NCBI GenBank assembly: GCA_023231475.1
Contig: JALJEE010002091.1
Location: forward strand, 1-38,194
Source of the DNA: Seison nebaliae
Taxonomy: Eukaryota; Rotifera; Pararotatoria; Seisonacea; Seisonidae
Length of the DNA stretch: 38,194 bases
Reading direction: 5' to 3'
Part shown: piece after piece, positions 8,914 to 21,563 of the stretch
Numbering within the stretch: the first letter of the stretch is position 1
Layout: each line of letters opens with the position of its first letter
The notes under the pieces: model-generated
What the model was told of the DNA's origin: nothing
What the model saw: the letters and a program-made list of their open reading frames with translations, nothing else
The model's database searches: none
Made by a program: the position numbers and the translations under genes

Positions 8914-11900
8914 TTCGTTGACTTTTATATGGTTAATGGGAAAGTGAAATGCATCTGAATTTATAAAGAAATTATAAATATGAAATGATTTTGTTATTTG
9001 AAAGAAATGAATCGTTTCCGGATAACGGAAATCAGACGATTGAGAATTATTAGTTGGGAAGAGTGAGCAGAAATAAATAACGGGGAAGAAATTTTAATAT
9101 GTAAGAATAATGTTTGATATGATAACTATTTCGTTAATTGTTTTGTTCGTCTACATACGTCGTTTGGCGATATATATATATATATATATCGTTACCACGT
9201 AGATGAGAGAGGATTATATAAACGGAGGAATGTGAGTATTAATTTGCATTCGTATGTAGCTAATGCTTTTCTAACTACCAAAATTCTCCTCAAAATGTTT
9301 ACTAAATCTGTCTATTGGTGGATCATCACATTAACATAACAATTCGCCGATATAATCTCTCCGTTTGCCTTTGTTTTTCTTCCAAAATTATTTAGAGAAC
9401 TGGAATAACATCCAGTGTTAGCTACTTCTATTATCTTCAGACAATACTTGCCGAAATCATTGCACATGAATATTTCGAAGAAAATATTTTGAAAAAGATC
9501 AAAAATAAATTCGAAAAAATAAACATTATTATTGAGTTGTGTAGATGAATCAAATATTATTGTACATATAAAAAAATGATAAATTTTTGATTTTCATCCG
9601 AATGGATATATCGGATTAATGAAATTAAATGAAGTTAATTATCGACAGTTCTCTCCATTCCATTTCCCCAGGACATAAAAATCAGACAACATAAAATTTA
9701 TGAATCAATTCCAATTAATCGAATGGAAAGAAATTCGTTTCCGTTCTGATGAATTTCTATGGATTTTCGTCAATTTTATGGAATTTGACGGCTTCAATTA
9801 ATGTGTCAATATGACACCAATTTGAAATTAATCTACTATAACAGACCTGGTAGGAGTTGTAGGGAAAATATTTGTGGGGAAACTATCGAGTAATTGGTAA
9901 AGATGGGTCTACAATTCTGATGAATTTTACCTTCGAAGACAGATGTTTATATATCCTTAGAAGACGGTCGATTAGAAATGGAAAGAAAGCATTTAATTTT
10001 CTTTTATTTGGCATCATTCCGAGAATTGTTGATATAAAAGGTCAAGATAAAGAACTCTCAAGTCGGCAGTGTAATTTTGTTTGTGAGAGAGGAATTAAAG
10101 TAGAATTGTGCTCATTCTGTTTTGAGTGAAGGATAATCGAATATAATTATTGTGCGTATTAAAGTCGAATTCTTCTTTTCAAATATTTATGAATAACAGA
10201 ATTACGATATACATATAAATATGCCGAGCGCTAATCCTTCTCCTATTTCTACATTTACCATCGACTAATACAATGAGGGTAAAAGAAAATGGTACGAATA
10301 AAGAAGAAGAAGACGAAGAGGTTACATAACACGTGTTGTATGACTGTAAGAAATCGTTAATGATGATGATAGAACTCGAGGTATAACATTCTCGGATATG
10401 ATGGTAGTTGTTGTAACAATCTCTCCGTTGTTTCTTTTGAAGGAAAGAATAAGAAATTTCATGGCTTAACAAATAATCTCATTTCTCTTATTTCAGTTTT
10501 GAAACGGAATTCTTCGATTCCGCTCCATCCTAATATGAGTTTGCCATTCGGTTTATTGAGGGACGTATATTGTTGATTCAGATAATTTGTATAATCTATT
10601 AGAATATTTGCAGGAAGATATTATATTTAATAAATCTCCTAATGGGAATAACAACGACGGAATGTCATTACCTCCTTCCGTCATCACATTATGATGATCA
10701 GGTAACAATAACCATATTTTGGTTCGATAGAAGATAGTTAGACAAATTTTCCTAAAAAAAGTTGAGTTGATGAAAAAATTTAAATAAATTGACATGTGAA
10801 GATGTTATTGGAGAATGAGGAACTGAAATAAACAAATGATGATTTGATGATTGGGAATTGGATAATCTTATAAGATAATACATTAACACATATTATGCAC
10901 ATATTATTCATAAGTGAACATAAAAAAGTTTGATTTATATGATGACGATTGTATGATGATGATGAAATGATTAGAGATGGATCCGAAAGGAGAGAAAGTG
11001 AAAAAAATAAATATGTTGAGGAGGAATTGTCTTTGTGTTTTATGTGTGTGCGTCTTATGGACCTTCTCGATAGAGATTTATTATTTTCTTTCAGTCCGAA
11101 ATGTCATCACGAAAAGAGAGAATGTTGAAAAGCTAATAAGGATAAAATCGGTTGGAAATGGGATGGATGGGAGACATATGCGAGCAATTGTTATCAGAAG
11201 CTAAGCATCAAAACTGAATAGTTGGAATTGTAGTAGTATTAGATAATATTAATGAATTGTGAATGGGAAACTAATTCGGAGGAGAATGACAGTTCGGAAT
11301 GACTAACGTAAATGAATGATCCCATCTAACATTCATTCCTTCTCATTATTCTCATCTTCATAGACGGAAACGATATTGAATAAACATTTTCCTTTGGCCT
11401 GTCCCAGCTGTACATACTTTTCATAAGAATTGCACAAACGGATGAATGTTATTCCGCCATCAGAAGAAGAAAGAAACAGGGTAATATCAAATTAGTTAAG
11501 TGAAATATTTTCATTTTTTAACGACTCACAGTTCGTCGAAGCCGTTTCTTAGTCAGTTGGCAGCTTAAGCGAATAATGGGGGAGAGGAAGAAAGACCTCA
11601 CAATCATATATGTGAGAGAAATGTTGGCGGAGGAATTATAAATCAAAAATATGCAAATTCGATCACCTACCATCATTAACATAATTGTATATAATACGAA
11701 TCTATCTGTCTCTCTTAATTAGATAACATATCAACTAAATATATCATCAAAGGGAATTCGAATTATTTCATACCATTTTAAATCAGCGACGTTTCACTCC
11801 AACTCTTTCCGATTTGCTCGTTCAATGTCAACTCGTGCACATTGCTTTTCTCGGGTGGAGTGTATGTTGATGGAGTGGCAGATTGAGGGGGAGAAATGGC

Positions 11901-13276
11901 GAATACAATTGTAGGGACATGCTAAAGACTTCTGTCAATTGGTTTTGCTTAAAGGAAAAAGAAGGAAAATTGAAGATGAAGAACTGATTGTTCTCCGCCT
12001 CTGAATATTATAAGAGTCACTCCAATTCCATATAGGCGGATATATATATATATATATATAAATAAATAATAATTATAATGAAATAATAATTATAATGATG
12101 ATAATCATAATCAAGATGATGGTGGTGAGGAGGAATATATATACATATATATATATCTATGTATAATTCCCTACATATACATATCATAAGAAAATCATTT
12201 AATTACGAAGAAAAAACATATTAATTATATAATATGAGATTTCTTATGGAGTCGTGCAGTTGAATATGGAGGGAAATAATTAAAAATTATTTATAATTCT
12301 TCCAGCACATTATTCCATATTATGTTATGTGGAGTGCTTACATCATTCTTCAGATATCATCACTTTCAAGCAATGTAGACGAATTGTTAATTTGCGCTCA
12401 TATTTGTGCACATGTACATAAGTCGAAGAAGATTGCCAACAACTGATAAATAAACAGTACAATTCTCTTTCTCATTATATGATTAGCTTGTCCTCCTATA
12501 TGACGACGAACGACGACGTTCAACAGCTGCAACGATTCATTTTAATAAAATTTATTATTCTTACAATGCACATTCCCATCAATCATTCTCCATGTATCAT
12601 ATGGATTTAAGTGACCCGACAGTCAACATGTAAAACACCAAAAGATACTTTTCACCATTATCAATATATTCAAATTTCTATTTACAAATCATTCGAATTA
12701 ATATTCTCTCCTCCTTCCATCACTTCATCTAAATGTGACATAACTTCCATAAAATTTCCTTAATGCAACTAATTAAGGAGAATATTGTCATAAATCAACT
12801 TTTTCTTAACAATTCACGTCATCATCTGATGAGAAGATTTTTGAGAAATTCCATAAGTTTTATTCGGAAAATTAATGAGAAAAAGAAAATCATTCCAATG
12901 ATGGAAGTGGAAAATTTACAGGAATCTTCTCCTTCCCAAACATACCAATATCAATTCATGTAAGTACAAAATAAATATCGGCAATTCATAATTCTGATGT
13001 TTGTTAGTGAACGATTGAGATAACAGATATGTCTGATTGGAAAGATTCATGCGAACGAGAGAAAGGAAATTGCATTCTCCCCAACAATTCATCGATTGTT
13101 TGTTGACTGAGAAAACACTTACGGCTCGTCCGTCATTCAATCATTCTCGCTCATTTTCATGTGGATCATTTGCACAAACGAGTTATGTTCATTTCCTTCA
13201 TCACCTTCACCGACTCCTTCTCCCATACCGAACAATAAATCGATGACCTTCCACCACACATAAAATACAATTCCTC
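8914..13276. other. 4.4-kb stretch with no recognisable gene
   Basis: The longest gene-free stretch in the window. It contains TA microsatellites (9171-9189, 12041-12060, about 12134-12156) and GAA/GATG-rich patches. Open frames of 60-97 codons occur on both strands (for example 9872-10129 plus, 12763-12963 plus, 12916-13140 minus), but none resembles a known family or joins into a longer frame through good splice sites. It probably holds receptor gene 2 upstream regulation and possibly undetected non-coding transcripts; I saw no tRNA or rRNA in it. Confidence 0.4.
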
Positions 13277-14400
13277 TCAAATACTAAAGTGAACTTGGAA
13301 GTTTCTCGATACTTCATACGCCGCCAGAATTGAAGTTACACAAATCCCGATATTATGATTAGCCATCGTTTTAATACAATTCGCTAATCTTGCTAATTTC
13401 TGACGAGTTTCCAAATCGATAGGCTGAAATAAATTGAAATTAACATTTAAATTTAAATAATCGAAATATAATAAAAAAAAATTTAAAAAACTTCACAATT
13501 CTGAGCGAATCCTTTACATTCCATGGCTGTATGTTTTGTGGAGTAGATCCATATCCATCCATTAAGCCCTAAAAAAATCTTCGTCGTCAAACTTGGATCA
13601 TAAACAACTAACCGATAATTAGAGAGAGGCCCATCGGCAATGAATGGACATGTTGTTTCCGTCGTTGAATTAAAGATGGTGAGATTTGTATAAGAATTCC
13701 TTGTCCTAACTTTTTTTTAAATGATTTTACGAATTAGCAAAAAGGAGAAAAATTAGAACTTTCCCACATTTGGCATTTCTCGTATGAATATTTATATTTC
13801 CATGAGTATTCACCGTTTTTATTTCAGCCTATTGACAAAAATGATTAATCGATGAAAGAGAGAAAGAAGATAGAACACAAATTAAATCGTCATCTCTCAA
13901 ATAACTTCTCATTGTTAACTCATCTTCTTTTTGACGAATTCTCTGAAAAGTTGAAAAAATTATAATTTATTTAAATAATTTAAACTTGTTCGCCACCAGG
14001 TAAATTCATCGCCGTAATTGTCAGATAAGCTGATTGACGAGCATTAATATTGACTTTCCATCGATGCATGTCAATCGAAATGACACGTCCAATAACAACA
14101 TCTCCAACTTCAGCAAAATATCTTCGAAAAAAACTTGATGACAAGAAATTTTCGAAAAACCGGAAAAACCTCGTCTTTAACGGTTTCACATAAATCAGTT
14201 TATTTACACGTTGCACCGTTCCTGCCAACGATGCGAACATACATTTCTTATCATCAAAATACGTTCCATGTCCACTGATAATTTGAATTAACAAAAATTA
14301 AACTGCGGAGAATTAAATTAAATTACCTGAGATATTGAGTGTCCGCTGTAATCATATTACCCGGAACAACAATTCGAACATCTTCTTGTCTTTTCGCCAT
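13277..14400 (-). CDS. EXOSC2: Exosome complex subunit RRP4
   Basis: Exons: 14400-14327, 14274-14170, 14121-13986, 13942-13877, 13828-13760, 13709-13613, 13568-13492, 13423-13277; 771 nt, 256 aa. It is a cap subunit of the RNA exosome that contacts RNA entering the 3'-5' degradation channel in nucleus and cytoplasm. Seen in order: N-terminal domain with VVPGNMITAD and SGHGTYFDD, VQRVNKLIYVKPLKTR, S1 domain VGDVVIGRVISIDMHRWKV, MNLPGG, and a KH-like region with LNGWIWIYS. The C-terminal segment follows the family pattern of ETRQKLARLANCIK...SILAAYE but ends early (human is about 290 aa). Introns are 43-68 bp. Intron 2 (14169-14122) is 48 bp and stop-free in frame, so an unspliced message would simply gain 16 residues. 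Confidence 0.9.
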
Positions 14401-14794
14401 TTTCCCACATGAAATTTTACCCAAGCCAAATTATTCAAATAATCAAATTTTTTCCCTTAACTTTATTACCATTTTTTTTCGGAAAAAATTCAACAAACAA
14501 CAAATTTTCTTCACCATCACTAATTTCCACTTAGCGACGATAAATAATTTGATGGAACATCAATTCGGATTGATGTTTGATAATTGTTGTTGTTCAATGT
14601 TTGACGACGAAGAATAAATTTATTTGAAATTTCTAATGTCTGATTTAAATGAAAAAGCAGTACTCAACATTTATTTTGGGACGAGATAGAAAAATTTCTG
14701 CAAACTATTTAATGGGATGGGAAGATTAAACTAAAAAATATAAAGTTTCTAGAATTATTAATTCGATCATCATATACCGTAGACGTAAACGAAA
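14401..14794. other. Short intergenic region (EXOSC2 promoter and aldolase 3' UTR)
   Basis: AT-rich sequence between two minus-strand genes. No coding signal is supported. Confidence 0.45.
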
Positions 14795-15972
14795 TTAATA
14801 TACATGATTTGCTACGTATTGCGATTCGGTTGCTGCACTGCCACCAATTCCACCAGCATATTTTCCCATAGATGCTTCGCTGTTAGCTTTAGCTCGTTTC
14901 TCCAATTCGACATGAGCCTTCGCCACATTTTCTGCTTTTCCACCCCAAGCTGATGTTGCACTTCCCTGTAATGCGCGAGCAAAGGAGAATGTCAATGCCC
15001 ATGGCCGTCTAGCTGGTACTCGATTAATTTCATTTAACATTACGCTCGCATTCTCTTCCGATTGGCCACCAGACAAGAAAACTACTCCAGGTACAGCTGG
15101 TGGTACATGTCTCATTAAAGCGGTGACAGTCGCCAATGCAGCTTGTGGAGGTGTCACCGTTTTCGAATAAGATGCACCAGGTGTGCACATATTTGGTTTC
15201 AATAAAGTACCCTCCAAGAAAACATTATGATCAGCCAAAGCTTTGTAAACGAACGCCAAAGTATCTTCAGTAACTCGTTGACATGTTTCCAAATCATGAC
15301 TTCCATCGGTTAAGACCTCCGGTTCTACTATCGGCACTAATCCGTTCATCTGGCAAATGGAAGCGTATCGTGCTAAAACCGTTGCATTTTCCATCATGGA
15401 TAAATACGAATTTTTCTTTGTCCCAATTCTGATCACAGATCGCCATTTTGCAAAATCACAACCGCCTGCTTTATATTCTGCACATCGTTTGCCTAAATCA
15501 TCGAGACCTTGGGTGGTCGTTTCTTCGTCCGTTCCTAACAATTGTACCATTCCTTTGTCCACTTTGATACCAGCGAGAATACCTTTATTTTTCAAGTATT
15601 GTGGAATTTGTGTGCCGTCATCAGCTTTTTGTCGGAATGTTTCGTCATATAATATTACTCCACTCACATAATCAGCAATATTGGCACTGAATAACATCAT
15701 ACGGAATTGACGTCGATTCTCTTCAGTATTTTCCATTCCAATCGGTTTCAATCGTTTTTCACATGTTCCCGTCGATTCATCACAAGCAAAAATGCCATGA
15801 CCTTCACGAACTAGATGTGAAGCGATTCTTGCTAATTCTTTTTGTTGATCGATCGTTAAATAACTGGGTCGTTTACAATCCGAAAAAATCCTAAAAGAGA
15901 ATTAAATTAGAATTAAGATTAGAATCATTAAAACGGTGGGGGTGGTCCTGTTGTACGTTTTTTAGTCGCCAT
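14795..15972 (-). CDS. ALDO: Fructose-bisphosphate aldolase, class I
   Basis: Exons 15972-15935 and 15890-14795; 377 aa. It cleaves fructose 1,6-bisphosphate into dihydroxyacetone phosphate and glyceraldehyde 3-phosphate in cytosolic glycolysis, and runs in reverse in gluconeogenesis. Seen: [11 protein letters not shown] (family AADEST, with the catalytic Asp), [47 protein letters not shown], the Schiff-base lysine in EGTLLKPNM (about residue 241), [22 protein letters not shown] and the C-terminal Tyr after NH. The protein is about 14 residues longer than most aldolases because of a Pro/Lys-rich leader from [13 protein letters not shown]. Cys replaces the usual Ala in ACDES, and EKR follows where AKR or GKR is usual. 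The acceptor at 15892-15891 and the phase fix the exon join. Confidence 0.93.
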
Positions 15973-16360
15973 AATTGAATAATTTGCGGAACGGTTAAAT
16001 TAAAGAGAACAGGAAGCAAATCAAAAACAAAAGTAAAAGAGAAAAAATGAATTTTGAGGAGTCATTCAATTCGAAAAAATTTCAAGTTTTCATATTTATG
16101 TCTATTGGAAATTAGGATTGAGTTTATCTTTTCATCACACATATTAACGAAAAATAATAATACTAACGATACGGGAGCTAATTTCGACATGTTTGGTAGT
16201 GAATCTGAAAGAAAATTAAATAGATATCTGCGTCAATGAAAAACAAATGGTTTAATAATCATTAATTCAATGAAATGTTCAATTATTTAAAAGAATATTC
16301 AATTAATTCAATGGAATGTTCAAATTATTTTAAGAATAGTCTCCAAGTTTCAAAAGTAGT
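15973..16360. other. Short intergenic region (aldolase promoter and TTC21B 3' UTR)
   Basis: AT-rich and without a supported gene; the 61-codon plus-strand frame at 16054 matches nothing known. Confidence 0.45.
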
Positions 16361-19300
16361 TTAAGTTCGAAGACGTTCTCTTGCTTTAGTGAGTATTTCA
16401 GTTTGAATTTTCTTCCGTAAATCTTTATGATTTTCACTAACATAATTGCAAGTGTCAATACAATCGGTATATCTCTCAGCCTGCAAATAATTTAGAGCCA
16501 AACTGTAGCCAACTTGTGGTTGATTCTTCCTTCCAAATTTCCAAGCCATTTCATAATATTTAGCGGCTTCTATATAATTCTTCTTTTGTTGCATCATCTG
16601 CCCAAGATATTCGTATGCTTTCGTGTTACACTTATTAAATTCGAGAACACGTTCACATAGTTTACGACATTGTTCGATATCGCCATCGGAGAAATATTGG
16701 AATGCCAATTTCAACCAAGCCTTTTCAATATCATCAGCATCGGTTGGATTCCATTGAATTTGTTCTAAATTCTCTAGAATTTCTAAAGCTTCTCGATTTT
16801 TGTTGAGATGTTGTAATGCTTCCGATCTCGCCACTTGAATCGATACGTTATTCGGATGTTTCTCCAACAATTCTTCGAGATTGACAAGTGCCTGTTTCGT
16901 ATCGTCTGCTTTCTTCAAATGCATCAGACAATATGCACGAGTCACTTGATATGGAATATCATTATCTTTATCATCGATAGATGCCAAAAGATTAGCCGCT
17001 GTTTCTTGTGCCAATAAATTTGAATCGAATTTTCCTTTCGATGTAAATCGTTCCTCGTCTGCAGGACTGGCATGAATCTCATTATCTCGATTCAAACAAA
17101 TTTGAGCCATTTGGACAACTGCCTGTCGAATATATTCTTTATCTTGACGACAATGATTGAAATTGATAAGAGCCTCAGTTGGATTACATCCCAATTTATG
17201 ATAAAGTCCATGAGCATAATTAAAACCGGCATCATCTCGACAACGCGGATTCATTTTCTCTGTTGTTGCAATAAATTGACTGACGTCTTCAATTCGTCCA
17301 GCATGATACATTAGTACGACTAATGTTTGAAGTGCGATATAATTATCAGATTTTTTCTCTAAAATTTTTTGAAAATCAGTCAGAGCAGCATCAGCTTCTC
17401 CTTTCCGAAATTGCACGTTCGCATTCAACATTTTCGCTTCTACATTCGATTCGTCACGTTTCAATAACGTATAAACAACTTGACGACAACGATCGAGATT
17501 ATTCTGAGCTAGATAAGCCTTAGCCAATAATAGGTGTGCTTGTGAATCCATATCAGAATAAACAATCGCTTCTTTATACATTTTTATAGCACTATCGAAA
17601 TTTCTGACACGTTCAAAAAGAATTCCGATATCTTTACACAAATCAGCAGCCATCTGATTATATAACGGTAATTGATCGGACGACATCATTTGTGCTTTCT
17701 TTATCACTCGATCTTGACGTTGTAACGCCTTTTCCATATACATCAATTGCTTCTCGATGTTTCCTTTCTGACCAATAATTTCCGATGATAATTTTAGACA
17801 TTTCGTTTGACATATCAAATTCGTTATATTTGGATCGTCATGTTCCAGTGCTGTATTGATGACTTTATCTGCTTCACGTAATTGATCTAATTTGAAGAAG
17901 AGATTTGCTAAATCATATCTCAATTCATCCATATGTCCGATTTTAATTGCAACTTCATAATATGAAATTGCTTTCCCATAATTATGAGCTTTGACTAAAG
18001 CCCCGCCAATTTTTTTCGCTAATAATGAATCTCGTGGATTCTTTTTCAACGCCGTTTCATACATTTTTATCGCTTTTCCTGGTTGTACAATTTTCATATA
18101 AGCATCACCACATAATATCTTCGTATACGGTTCTGATGATTGTTCATCCAATTCCAAATACGTGTTAATATAAGCATTTTTGTCATTCTTCTTTTCCAAA
18201 TATATTCGTGCTAAACGTTCTCGAGCGTCTACGTAATAAGTTTGATTAGATTGAATTCTCTTCAACATATTGATAGCTACATCAGTATTACCTCTTGATA
18301 ATGTTAAATCAACGTTCTTTATCAAAATTCGGGCTTCTTCACCTGTCCCTTTAAACCGTTGAACGGCATGATTAACCGCTTCTTCGGCATTTATGAAATC
18401 TTTTTGTAATAATCGAATATCGACCAATTCTAAATATAAATCTGCTTTGTCTTGTTCACGAAGTGGAAGTCCACCTATAACCGACGTACCATTCTTTTTC
18501 ACTTCAGCAGAACTCAACGCTTGTTCAATTAATTGTCCAGCGTCAGTCAAACGGTTTTGTTCTTTAAATACTCTCGTTCGAATTAACATAAATAAGGGAT
18601 GTGATTTCAAATGGAAATTACTACTTAGCGCGTCTTGTAACGATTGTTCGACTTTGGCATAATCATCGGAAGCCAAATGAATTTGAGCTAATAGAACATG
18701 AGCAGGAACAAAACCATTTTCTCGTTCTAATGTTTGAGCTAAAAGAAGTTTTGCACCTTCACGATCACCAGATAAAAATCTCACTTGACTCACCATAAAC
18801 AAAGCATCTTGATAACCAGGTAAAACTTGAATTAATTGTTCTAAAGAAGTCACACATTTTTGAAGTAAGGCTGATGGTCGTTGACCTTGTTCGACCGGTC
18901 TTGGTGGTGCAAACTCCAAAATTTGTCCGATAACTTCCATCACAAAATCAGCATTCAATTCTTGAATGAATTCTTTCCCAAACAATATTTTCTTGACCGA
19001 CGCAAAATGTTCTTGTAACGTCTCCTCGTAATGACGTACAACTTTCTCCGTTGTCAAATTGTTGTTATTAGTCGTGTTTTTTTGCAATTTGCCTTTGGCA
19101 ATTTGTGCACGTAAAAATGAGATTTGTGCGGCTGTCGTTCCGGAAGTGGAAACTTTGAGAAAATTCAATTGTGATTCGGCCTGATCGTAATTCTCTTTGA
19201 GAACGTGACATTTGAGAATTCCGATAATAATATCGACATCTGATGAATCGATTTCTTTCCCACTTTCAAATAAACTCAATGCGTCATTAATATTATCGTG

Positions 19301-20341
19301 AGATTTCGAATAATCCGATTTGTCTTTCATTAAACAAATACGTCCACGTTCGAGGAAAACGTCGATCGATTTCGGTCTTAATCTACCCGCACTCACTAAC
19401 ATTCCTTCACATTTCTCAAGTATATTTGAATTTCGACCGCAAATTCGGCTAAATAATCGAGCCGTGTCCAAATAAAGCCAGAAATTGGTCCCTTCTCGTT
19501 TATTGATGATGTCGCACGTTTTCCCCAAGTGTTGTGCAGCCAAACTGAGACTACTCTCCTTACAAATTGAGTAGAGGACTTTATATCTCATAGCTTCGAT
19601 ACAATCATCATCAATATCTAAACATCGATTAGCAACTTCGATCATTTGCTCCCAATCCTTATCAGCTAATTTCAATTTCATCTTTTCTATAACAGCTGGT
19701 AAGAAGTCTTTATTCTTCACCAGAACTCTATCGACAGCTTCTTGAGCATCAGAACTTCTACTCTGTGCTTGGAGACATGTTGCATGACCAAACAATGCGT
19801 CGATATAAGATCCATTTAATTTCAACGCTTCTTCGAAACAACGTGCCGCTCTTTCAATATCATTCGTTAATTTCAATTCTACCCATCCTAATAATGATAA
19901 CGCTTCGAAATGATTATTCGATTTAGCTGCTCTTTCCAAATAAGGTTTCGCTTCTTTCTCCTCCTTTAATATATAAAGTGCTAAGCCCCCAAAAAATAAT
20001 GCATTCTCTTCAGTCGTTCGTTTTATCTCACTGATTTGTTGTTCTAATCGTCCTATCTCATCACGATCTCCTGCTGATCCGAATTGTTTCTGTGCAATCA
20101 ACATCCCTAAATTAGCGCCGAGACTCACTTCTATATTTGCCGATGCTAATGATGACAATTCTTTCAATGCCTCATGTTTCTTATCAATTCCAACGTGTGC
20201 TAAACCACGAAATAACTTCGCTGTCGAGTCGTTGCCATAGCGACGTTGAGAATCGATGGCTGTAGCTAAAGCATTCCCATAAAAATAGTTTCTTGAATAA
20301 TAGATGAATTCTGATATTAATGTTGTATCAGAACTTGCCAT
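16361..20341 (-). CDS. TTC21B: Tetratricopeptide repeat protein 21B (IFT139), IFT-A subunit
   Basis: One uninterrupted 1326-codon exon, near the vertebrate length of about 1316. IFT139 is a peripheral member of the IFT-A complex that carries out retrograde transport in cilia. The N-terminus (LISEFIYYSRNYFYGNALA...RYGND) follows the family pattern, and the rest is a continuous superhelix of TPR units such as ALSLLGWVELKL, ALFGHATCLQAQ, AYEYLGQMMQQKKNYIEAA and KYYEMAWKFGRK with the usual Trp/Leu/Gly/Tyr/Ala/Pro positions. There is no membrane segment or signal peptide. The absence of introns in a gene that has many in vertebrates is notable beside intron-rich EXOSC2 and FCF1. The FCF1 start lies 262 bp upstream on the other strand, so the two probably share a divergent promoter. 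Confidence 0.92.
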   Translation of the reverse strand: MASSDTTLISEFIYYSRNYFYGNALATAIDSQRRYGNDSTAKLFRGLAHVGIDKKHEALKELSSLASANIEVSLGANLGMLIAQKQFGSAGDRDEIGRLEQQISEIKRTTEENALFFGGLALYILKEEKEAKPYLERAAKSNNHFEALSLLGWVELKLTNDIERAARCFEEALKLNGSYIDALFGHATCLQAQSRSSDAQEAVDRVLVKNKDFLPAVIEKMKLKLADKDWEQMIEVANRCLDIDDDCIEAMRYKVLYSICKESSLSLAAQHLGKTCDIINKREGTNFWLYLDTARLFSRICGRNSNILEKCEGMLVSAGRLRPKSIDVFLERGRICLMKDKSDYSKSHDNINDALSLFESGKEIDSSDVDIIIGILKCHVLKENYDQAESQLNFLKVSTSGTTAAQISFLRAQIAKGKLQKNTTNNNNLTTEKVVRHYEETLQEHFASVKKILFGKEFIQELNADFVMEVIGQILEFAPPRPVEQGQRPSALLQKCVTSLEQLIQVLPGYQDALFMVSQVRFLSGDREGAKLLLAQTLERENGFVPAHVLLAQIHLASDDYAKVEQSLQDALSSNFHLKSHPLFMLIRTRVFKEQNRLTDAGQLIEQALSSAEVKKNGTSVIGGLPLREQDKADLYLELVDIRLLQKDFINAEEAVNHAVQRFKGTGEEARILIKNVDLTLSRGNTDVAINMLKRIQSNQTYYVDARERLARIYLEKKNDKNAYINTYLELDEQSSEPYTKILCGDAYMKIVQPGKAIKMYETALKKNPRDSLLAKKIGGALVKAHNYGKAISYYEVAIKIGHMDELRYDLANLFFKLDQLREADKVINTALEHDDPNITNLICQTKCLKLSSEIIGQKGNIEKQLMYMEKALQRQDRVIKKAQMMSSDQLPLYNQMAADLCKDIGILFERVRNFDSAIKMYKEAIVYSDMDSQAHLLLAKAYLAQNNLDRCRQVVYTLLKRDESNVEAKMLNANVQFRKGEADAALTDFQKILEKKSDNYIALQTLVVLMYHAGRIEDVSQFIATTEKMNPRCRDDAGFNYAHGLYHKLGCNPTEALINFNHCRQDKEYIRQAVVQMAQICLNRDNEIHASPADEERFTSKGKFDSNLLAQETAANLLASIDDKDNDIPYQVTRAYCLMHLKKADDTKQALVNLEELLEKHPNNVSIQVARSEALQHLNKNREALEILENLEQIQWNPTDADDIEKAWLKLAFQYFSDGDIEQCRKLCERVLEFNKCNTKAYEYLGQMMQQKKNYIEAAKYYEMAWKFGRKNQPQVGYSLALNYLQAERYTDCIDTCNYVSENHKDLRKKIQTEILTKARERLRT

Positions 20342-20603
20342 AATTCCCTTATATATAATCGAATTAATGGAAAAATATTTATCTGTTTTCGGATTATTAT
20401 AATGTGCGTCTGGTGAAGGACGGAATATTCTGCCTTTTAACGAATTTATAGATGGTTAATGACTGTTATCGGACAAATCGGAAAGTTATTCTATTTCATC
20501 TTAATCAATTGAAAACTATTCAAAAAACAATTCTTTCGAATTGACAGCTCTTTTAATGAGAAATTAATCGAATAATTAAATTCACGTTTTTCTCCCATTA
20601 AAA
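20342..20603. promoter_or_regulatory. Divergent promoter region, TTC21B / FCF1
   Basis: 262 bp between the start codons of two divergent genes. No clear TATA box at the expected place; the role is inferred from geometry. Confidence 0.4.
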
Positions 20604-21558
20604 ATGACGAAAAAGAAACAAACAAAAAAGTTTGCGACTGTCAAGCGCATGATCAAAATGAGTGATTCCAGAATGTTTATTTTCCATCAATTCTTCTCTT
20701 TATTTCACATTAATTCCAGTTCGAAAGATAAACGAGTAGAATCCGTCAACAATAAGAAAAACAAAAAATTAGGAGAAAAATCCGATGAAATAAAGAAGAT
20801 TGTCATGTTGATGATTTTCATGAATTTATTGAATTTATTATCACATTTTATTTAGAGAAGAAAAGGGTAATGCTTTATTCTTCAATTACAACACTCAATT
20901 GGGTCCGCCCTATCATGTCATTGTCGATACAAATTTCATAAATATTTCCATAAAAAATAAACTGGATATTTATTCAACCATGATGGATTGTATCTATGCC
21001 AAATGTTATTTAGTTTTTCCTCAAAATATAATTGAATTTCTCTCGTCAGGTATTCCCTATGTTACAGATTGTACAATTGCAGAATTGGAGAAATTAGGAC
21101 AAAGATATCGTGTCGCTCTCAAGTTCATTTTGCGTTCATTATTTTATTATTAAATACCTCAAATTCCTTAAGAATAATAAAAGATGATAAATTTAAGAGA
21201 TTACCATGCTCCCATAAAGGAACATATGCCGATGATTGTATAGTACAACGAATTAATGAAGTTTACAATTTTCATCAAAATCTAAAAATTTTTCATAAAT
21301 ATTTTTTGAAATTTTTTTTTTAGTTCAAATGTTATATCGTTGCTACTTGTGATAAGGAATTGCAGAGGAGAATCAGAAAAGTACCTGGTATACCGATCAT
21401 GTCGGTGAAGAGTCGCAAGTTAGAATTTGATAAAATTTATTTCCAAAACTATAAATTCTTTGCATCCGAAAAACAAAATGATGAAATTTAACGATTTTAT
21501 TTTTACTATTCTCAGATATACAGTTGAACGTATGCCTGACGCTTTAGGTATCCGATGA
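20604..21558 (+). CDS. FCF1: rRNA-processing PIN-domain protein FCF1/UTP24
   Basis: Exons: 20604-20674, 20720-20806, 20856-21004, 21050-21122, 21173-21260, 21324-21418, 21516-21558; 606 nt, 201 aa (human 198). FCF1 is the small-subunit processome endonuclease that cuts pre-rRNA in the nucleolus. Seen: basic N-terminus from [35 protein letters not shown] with the first acidic PIN residue, [46 protein letters not shown] with the second acidic pair, [19 protein letters not shown] with the third Asp (usual TVDRDL), and [10 protein letters not shown]. All six introns begin with GTT. The stop codon lies only 5 bp from the ASCC3 stop on the other strand. Confidence 0.93.
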
Positions 21559-21563
21559 ATATT

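Noticed and set aside
9872-10129. 85-codon plus-strand frame as a gene.
   Set aside because: No recognisable domain, signal peptide or partner exons.
12763-13246. Two adjacent plus-strand frames joined by a GTAAGT donor.
   Set aside because: Joining at the donor and the nearest acceptor puts a TGA in frame within three codons.
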